Source: Flavobacteriales bacterium UBA2426 (GTDB lineage: Bacteria; Bacteroidota; Bacteroidia; Flavobacteriales_F; PHOS-HE28). Taken from it: a DNA stretch of 18,539 nucleotides. Where the stretch lies: the NCBI GenBank assembly GCA_002342985.1, contig DDRC01000192.1, forward strand, positions 1 to 18,539. Direction: 5' to 3'. This document shows, one piece after another, positions 14,597 to 18,539 of the stretch (the stretch's first letter is position 1; every line of letters begins with the position of its first letter). The position numbers and the translations under genes were made by a program. Under the pieces are notes generated by a model that worked only from the letters and a program-made list of their open reading frames with translations, made no database searches and was not told the origin of the DNA.

Positions 14597-15493
14597 TTAT
14601 CGGGAGTTGAATGCCAGTAAGGTCTTCCACGCCTCCTCCACGCGGCCCTGGGCCAGCAGCTGCTGGGCGTGGCTGTGCAAGGCGGCCAAGAGGTCCTGCG
14701 GGTGGTCCTGCAGGGCGATGAAGGTATCGCTCAGCTCGGTGAGCTTGTACTCGTTCACGCTGGTCTCGTCGGGGATGCTGCGGACGGCCCCGAGCATGCC
14801 CAGCTCATGGCCGGTGAGGATCGTGCTGAGCCGCGCTTCGGGCGGCAAAGCATCCACGCCCACGCCATAGTTGGTGTTGGGCTGCTCCAGCTCGAAGAGT
14901 GCATCGCCGTGCGCGCGGCAGTAGTAGTGCCCGCCCATGCGACCCACCAGGTCGATGCGGCGCTGGTCGATGCGGCCGTCGGCGCCGAGCACCGCGTCGC
15001 TGATGTGGATCATGACCACCTCGCAGATTACCAGGTTGCCGGCGCCCCCGCCGGTACCGGTCTCGATCACCTGCTGCACGCGGCACTCGAACTGCACGGG
15101 GCTCTCCTTCACCCGGAAGGGCTTGACCAGCTCCGATGCGACCGGCGTGAGCCCGCTCTTCTCGAACTCGTTCACGCCATCGGGGTATTCGCCGCTGGCC
15201 ACGCTGATCTGCTGCACCATGGCATAGGTCACCACGTTGATCACCACCTCGGGCACGGCCTTCACGTTATGGAAGCTGTGCTTGGTGGTGTTGTCGCGGC
15301 CGCGGCGGGCCGGGCTGAAGATCATCAGCGGCGGATTGGCGCCGAAGACGTTGAAGAAGCTGAAGGGGCTCAGGTTGGGCCGGCCCTGCGCATCGATGGT
15401 GCTGGCGAGCGCGATGGGCCGTGGGCCGATGGCGCCCACCAGATGCCCATGCAGGGCGCCGATGGAGAGCGCTTTGGGGTCGAAGCGGTGCAT
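14597..15493 (-). CDS. Flavin reductase-like FMN-binding protein
   Basis: A 298-residue protein of the flavin reductase-like split-barrel family. Conserved blocks are AIGPRPIALASTID (21-34), LSPFSFFNVFGANPPLMIFSP (41-61, binding the FMN in relatives), RDNTTKH (66-72), PEVVINVV and GAGNLVICEVV. Members bind FMN and reduce flavins or related small molecules with NAD(P)H; the partner here is unknown. ATG 15493 (MHRFDP) fits the family start best; ATG 15499 is 2 codons earlier. It is divergent from tRNA-Leu, whose 5' end is 90 bases away, and lies upstream of DUF3127. Confidence 0.9.
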   Translation of the reverse strand: MHRFDPKALSIGALHGHLVGAIGPRPIALASTIDAQGRPNLSPFSFFNVFGANPPLMIFSPARRGRDNTTKHSFHNVKAVPEVVINVVTYAMVQQISVASGEYPDGVNEFEKSGLTPVASELVKPFRVKESPVQFECRVQQVIETGTGGGAGNLVICEVVMIHISDAVLGADGRIDQRRIDLVGRMGGHYYCRAHGDALFELEQPNTNYGVGVDALPPEARLSTILTGHELGMLGAVRSIPDETSVNEYKLTELSDTFIALQDHPQDLLAALHSHAQQLLAQGRVEEAWKTLLAFNSR

Positions 15494-15507
15494 GCCCATG
15501 GGACGGG

Positions 15508-15515
15508 CGAAGGTA
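15508..15515 (-). promoter_or_regulatory. Candidate -7 box TACCTTCG for the flavin reductase-DUF3127 operon
   Basis: Minus-strand TACCTTCG lies 8 bases before ATG 15499 and 14 before ATG 15493. Transcription would start about 7 bases on, which gives a very short leader and favours the inner start at 15493. No clear -33 element is visible. Confidence 0.45.
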
Positions 15516-15556
15516 ACCGAGGTGGGGCGATGGGTCGCCGGGAAAGGGCCATTGGC

Positions 15557-15564
15557 TACCTTCG
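15557..15564 (+). promoter_or_regulatory. Candidate -7 box TACCTTCG for tRNA-Leu (and trigger factor)
   Basis: Plus-strand TACCTTCG ends 19 bases before the tRNA-Leu 5' end. Transcription from about 15571 would cover the tRNA and could run on into tig, which starts 34 bases after the tRNA and has no promoter-like box of its own in between. Confidence 0.45.
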
Positions 15565-15583
15565 CGCTCCCTTTCCACAACCC

Positions 15584-15665
15584 ACGGACGTGGCGGAATT
15601 GGTAGACGCGCCAGACTTAGGATCTGGTACCGCAAGGTGTGGGGGTTCGAGTCCCCCCGTCCGTA
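15584..15665 (+). tRNA. tRNA-Leu, anticodon UAG
   Basis: A complete 82-base class II tRNA. The acceptor arms ACGGACG (15584-15590) and CGTCCGT (15658-15664) pair over all 7 bp, with A15665 as discriminator. The anticodon stem CCAGA/TCTGG encloses the loop CTTAGGA with TAG at 15618-15620. A long variable arm follows, and the T arm GGGGG-TTCGAGT-CCCCC is intact. The long variable arm and UAG anticodon fit leucine. The 3' CCA is not encoded and must be added after transcription. Confidence 0.97.
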
Positions 15666-15699
15666 CCCGATAACCGCCACGCGAACCGCACACGATCCC

Positions 15700-17052
15700 A
15701 TGGATATCCTCAAGGAAGACACTGGAGCGCTCACCGCCACCTTGAAGGTGAAGCTCACCCCCGACGATTACACCCCGGGCCTGGAGAAGGCCCTCAAGGA
15801 GCAGCGCAAGCAGGCCGTGCTACCCGGCTTCCGGCCGGGCCAGGTCCCGATGAGCCTGATCCGCAAGCGGGTGGGCAAGGCACTCCTGGTGAACGAGGTG
15901 GAGCGCCTCATCGACGAGAGCCTGCGGGGCTACCTCCAGCAGCACGCCATCCGCGTGCTGGGCCAGCCGTTGCCCAAGAACGAGAGCGTTGAGGGCAACG
16001 ACTGGGACAACCCGGGCACCTTCGAGTTCGCCTACGAGATGGGCCTGGCGCCCTCCTTCGAGGTGGAGCTCGACCGGGTGAAGGTGGAGTTCCCCGTGGT
16101 GGACGTGACCGACGAGCTCGTGCAGCGCGAGATCGACGACATGAAGCGCCGGTTCGGGAGGCTGGAGGACGCCCCGGCGAGCGGCGAGGCCGACATGCTC
16201 CTGGGCGACATGATCGAGCTGAAGCCCGATGGCACCATCCAGGAGGGCGGCATCATGCATCGCGCCACCATCAGCCTGGAGTTCCTGGAGGACGCCACGG
16301 CCAAGGCAGCCCTCACGGGCAGGGCGGTGGGCGATGAGGTGGTGGTGGACCCCCACAAGGTGAGCCGTGATCACGAGGACCTTGCCCGCATGCTGGGGGT
16401 CGACCACGAGCGCGTCCACCAGCTGAATGGCAACTTCCTGTTCCGCATCGTGGAGATCAAGCGGATGGTGCCCGCCGAGGTCAACCAGGAGCTCTTCGAC
16501 CGCGTGTACGGCAAGGATGCGTTGAGCGATGAGGCCGGGTTCCGCGCGCGGGTGAAGGAGGGGCTGGAGGGCATGTTCCGCCGCGACAGCGACCGCATCT
16601 ACAAGCGCTTGGTGATGAAGGCGCTGCACGAGCAGGCACGCATCGACCTGCCCGATGCCTTCCTCAAGCGCTGGATCAAGGAGACCAGCGAGCAGCCGAT
16701 GACCCCCGAGCAAGTGGAGGAGGGCTACGCGGGCTATGCCGAAGGCCTGAGGCGCAAGCTCGTGGAGGACCGCGTGATTGAGAAGTACGGCCTGGAGGCG
16801 AAGGGCGAGGAGATGGACGCCTTCGCCAAGCGCTACATCGCCGACCAGTTCATGCAGTACGGCATGCCCGCACCCGAGGACGAGCGGCTGCAGCAGATGG
16901 CGGCCCGCATGCTCGGCGACCGCGAGCAGCTCCAGCGCATGCGCGATGCCATCGTGCAGCAGAAGCTCACAATCCACTTCAGCACCCTGCTGGAGCCCAA
17001 GGAGCATCGGGTGAGCTACGATGAGTTCATAAACTTGGCCCGGACCGCATAA
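15700..17052 (+). CDS. tig: Trigger factor, ribosome-associated chaperone
   Basis: A 450-residue trigger factor. It docks at the ribosome exit tunnel and shields nascent chains. The N-terminal ribosome-binding domain carries the signature PGFRPGQVP (42-50), with the FRxG loop that contacts the ribosomal protein L23. The middle part, around DDMKRRFGRLEDAP and GDMIELKPDG to VEIKRM, corresponds to the PPIase/FKBP domain, which in this lineage is divergent. The C-terminal part, rich in charged helices (MKALHEQARIDLPDAFLKRW), is the chaperone domain. The ATG at 15700 gives the usual start MDILKEDTG; an open frame upstream crosses the tRNA and is not coding. It is followed 46 bases later by clpP, the common tig-clpP-clpX order. 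Confidence 0.95.
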   Translation: MDILKEDTGALTATLKVKLTPDDYTPGLEKALKEQRKQAVLPGFRPGQVPMSLIRKRVGKALLVNEVERLIDESLRGYLQQHAIRVLGQPLPKNESVEGNDWDNPGTFEFAYEMGLAPSFEVELDRVKVEFPVVDVTDELVQREIDDMKRRFGRLEDAPASGEADMLLGDMIELKPDGTIQEGGIMHRATISLEFLEDATAKAALTGRAVGDEVVVDPHKVSRDHEDLARMLGVDHERVHQLNGNFLFRIVEIKRMVPAEVNQELFDRVYGKDALSDEAGFRARVKEGLEGMFRRDSDRIYKRLVMKALHEQARIDLPDAFLKRWIKETSEQPMTPEQVEEGYAGYAEGLRRKLVEDRVIEKYGLEAKGEEMDAFAKRYIADQFMQYGMPAPEDERLQQMAARMLGDREQLQRMRDAIVQQKLTIHFSTLLEPKEHRVSYDEFINLARTA

Positions 17053-17098
17053 GGCCGGCCCTGCCCCGGTCTTACTTCATCCCCCAAACTCCAAACGG

Positions 17099-17764
17099 AT
17101 GTTCCCCAAGGACGAATTCCTCAAGTACGCGGTGAAGCACCGCGGTATCAGCAGCACCGCGCTGGGCGGCTACATCACCAGCTCGATGACCCCTTACATC
17201 ATCGAAGAGCGCCAGCTGAATGTGGCGCAGATGGACGTCTTCAGCCGCCTGATGATGGACCGCATCATCTTCCTCGGCACCGCCATCAACGACCAGGTGG
17301 CCAACATCATCCAGGCGCAGCTGCTCTTCCTGGAGAGCGTGGATGCCAAGAAGGACATCCAGATCTACCTGAACAGCCCGGGCGGCGGGGTGTATGCCGG
17401 ACTGGGCATCTACGACACCATGCAGTACATCAACCCTGACGTGGCCACGATCTGCACCGGCATGGCCGCCAGCATGGGCGCCGTGCTGCTCTGCGCCGGG
17501 GCCAAGGGCAAGCGCAGCGCGTTGAAGCATGCGCGCGTGATGATCCACCAGCCCATGGGCGGCGCCGAGGGCCAGGCCAGCGACATGGAGATCACGGTGA
17601 ACGAGATCAAGAAGCTGAAGAAGGAGCTGTACGAGATCATCAGCAGCCACAGCGGGCAGCCCTTCGACCGGGTGGAGAAGGACGGCGATCGCGACTATTG
17701 GATGATCGCCGAGGAGGCCAAGGCCTACGGCATGATCGATGAGCTCCTGGTCAAGCACAAGTAA
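17099..17764 (+). CDS. clpP: ATP-dependent Clp protease, proteolytic subunit
   Basis: A 221-residue serine protease subunit that forms a double heptameric ring and degrades proteins fed in by ClpX or other AAA+ partners. The catalytic triad is complete: Ser125 in GMAASMGA, His150 in RVMIHQP and Asp199 in GDRDYW. The substrate-channel segment [16 protein letters not shown] is present. The N-terminal part before TPYIIEER is longer than in E. coli and may be a propeptide. It follows tig after 46 bases and precedes clpX. Confidence 0.97.
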   Translation: MFPKDEFLKYAVKHRGISSTALGGYITSSMTPYIIEERQLNVAQMDVFSRLMMDRIIFLGTAINDQVANIIQAQLLFLESVDAKKDIQIYLNSPGGGVYAGLGIYDTMQYINPDVATICTGMAASMGAVLLCAGAKGKRSALKHARVMIHQPMGGAEGQASDMEITVNEIKKLKKELYEIISSHSGQPFDRVEKDGDRDYWMIAEEAKAYGMIDELLVKHK

Positions 17765-17778
17765 GGCCCCCGTGCAGC

Positions 17779-17840
17779 GCGCCGCCAAGGGCGGCGCTGC
17801 CTGCTGAACCTGGACGGCCCCGGCGCAACCCGCCGGGGCC
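17779..17840. repeat. Two GC-rich inverted repeats between clpP and clpX
   Basis: An 8-bp hairpin (17779-17786 with 17790-17797, loop AAG) is followed by a perfect 10-bp hairpin (17816-17825 GGCCCCGGCG with 17831-17840 CGCCGGGGCC, loop CAACC). Neither is followed by a T-run. They may act as an attenuator, an mRNA-stabilising 3' structure or a bidirectional terminator that separates the levels of ClpP and ClpX. No gene is seen in 17765-17919. Confidence 0.6.
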
Positions 17841-17846
17841 GCGCCG

Positions 17847-17854
17847 TATCTTGG
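17847..17854 (+). promoter_or_regulatory. Weak candidate -7 box TATCTTGG before clpX
   Basis: TATCTTGG is one mismatch from TAnnTTTG, 65 bases before the clpX ATG and directly behind the double hairpin. No -33 TTG is visible. If used, it would give clpX its own promoter after the hairpins. Confidence 0.25.
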
Positions 17855-17919
17855 CGGGCCGTTCCCCCCGTATAAGGGCCTTCCAACCATTGCTCAACCC
17901 GGCCTTACGGCACCCATCC

Positions 17920-18539
17920 ATGGAGAAGAAAGAGATCAAGTGCTCGTTCTGCGGCCGCGACAAGCAGGACACCAACGTCCTCATCGCGGGCATCACCGGG
18001 CACATCTGCGACGGGTGCATCACCCAGGCACAGAACATCATCAGCGAGGAGCTGAGCCAGCGGTCGCGCACCGAGATGGAGGGGAGCCTCATCCTGCAGC
18101 GGCCGGCGGACATCAAGCGGTTCCTCGATGAGTATGTGATCGGCCAGGACGATGCCAAGAAGGTGCTGAGCGTGGCGGTGTACAACCATTACAAGCGCCT
18201 CCTGCAGAAGCCCGCTGCAGGCACCGATGAGGTGGAGATCGAGAAGAGCAACATCATCCTGGTGGGCGAAACGGGCAGTGGCAAGACCCTGCTCGCCAAG
18301 ACCATCGCCCGCATGCTCAACGTCCCGTTCGCCATCGCCGACGCCACGGTGCTCACCGAGGCCGGCTACGTGGGGGAGGATGTGGAGAGCATCCTCAGCC
18401 GGCTGCTCCAGGCCGCCGACTACGACGTGAGCAAGGCCGAGCGGGGCATCGTCTTCATCGACGAGATCGACAAGATCAGCCGAAAGAGCGACACCCCGAG
18501 CATCACGCGCGACGTGAGCGGCGAGGGCGTGCAGCAGGC
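17920..18539 (+). CDS. clpX: ATP-dependent Clp protease, ATP-binding subunit ClpX, 5' part only
   Basis: The first 206 codons of ClpX; the frame is still open at the end of the window. ClpX is a hexameric AAA+ unfoldase that feeds proteins into ClpP. The N-terminal zinc-binding domain has the four cysteines C8-x-x-C11 and C30-x-x-C33. The AAA+ module shows Walker A GETGSGKT (116-123), the substrate-gripping pore loop GYVG (149-152) and Walker B IVFIDE (177-182). The Walker A has Glu where E. coli has Pro; this does not touch the Lys/Thr that bind ATP. The ATG at 17920 fits the usual start [11 protein letters not shown]. It is downstream of clpP, separated by 155 bases with two hairpins. Confidence 0.97.
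   Translation, partial: MEKKEIKCSFCGRDKQDTNVLIAGITGHICDGCITQAQNIISEELSQRSRTEMEGSLILQRPADIKRFLDEYVIGQDDAKKVLSVAVYNHYKRLLQKPAAGTDEVEIEKSNIILVGETGSGKTLLAKTIARMLNVPFAIADATVLTEAGYVGEDVESILSRLLQAADYDVSKAERGIVFIDEIDKISRKSDTPSITRDVSGEGVQQ

Noticed and set aside
14669..15673. Long plus-strand frame antisense to the flavin reductase and running into tRNA-Leu
   Set aside because: It runs through the tRNA and has His/Val/Ala-rich shadow composition; the minus strand has clear flavin reductase blocks.
15820..17007. 395-codon minus-strand frame inside trigger factor
   Set aside because: Shadow of tig; Leu/His/Val-rich with no motif.
18265..18288. Walker A of ClpX reads GETGSGKT instead of GPTGSGKT, a possible functional change
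   Set aside because: The nucleotide-binding Gly, Lys and Thr are intact, and this position varies among Bacteroidota ClpX proteins as I recall them.

Overview
The window reads as chromosome of a high-GC member of the Bacteroidota, most likely a Flavobacteriales-type lineage. The reasons are: a TonB-dependent receptor with an N-terminal carboxypeptidase-regulatory-like domain; a giant secreted protein with a type IX secretion (T9SS)-like C-terminal domain; a PorV/PorQ-family outer-membrane protein; a DUF3127 protein; a Bacteroidota-style flavin reductase; and promoter-like boxes close to the Bacteroidota -7 element (TAnnTTTG). The phylum is inferred from family membership, not from a database search. 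No CRISPR array, insertion sequence, prophage, integrase or obvious recent transfer was seen.

Layout. 1-396 is the 3' end of ahcY, followed by a strong hairpin terminator. 545-982 (minus) is a small lipoprotein with a Rieske-like fold that lacks the histidine ligands. It is divergent from 1057-1356, a very basic small secreted protein. After about 250 bp of promoter-bearing non-coding DNA comes a three-gene plus-strand operon (1607-10534): TonB-dependent receptor, giant secreted cargo-like protein and PorV-like porin, closed by a clean terminator at 10552-10586. It is the most interesting part of the window and looks like a surface export or attachment module of the T9SS type.

10608-14592 holds housekeeping and envelope genes. 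greA and a HIT hydrolase (plus) converge on ruvC (minus). ruvC is divergent, with only 24 bp between, from a flippase-like membrane protein whose gene overlaps a GT2 glycosyltransferase gene (ATGA). That pair in turn converges on a minus-strand pair: a flavin reductase followed by DUF3127, an OB-like protein with an SSB-type acidic tip.

15584-18539 is a proteostasis cluster: tRNA-Leu(UAG), trigger factor, clpP and the first 206 codons of clpX, all on the plus strand. Trigger factor handles nascent chains and ClpXP degrades folded or tagged proteins. A GC-rich double hairpin separates clpP from clpX.

TACCTTCG or TACCTTTG boxes sit just upstream of several genes (1009, 12058, 12088, 15508, 15557) and probably are the local form of the housekeeping -10-like element. 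Gene density is very high; the only non-coding stretches of note are 397-544, 1357-1606 and 17765-17919.
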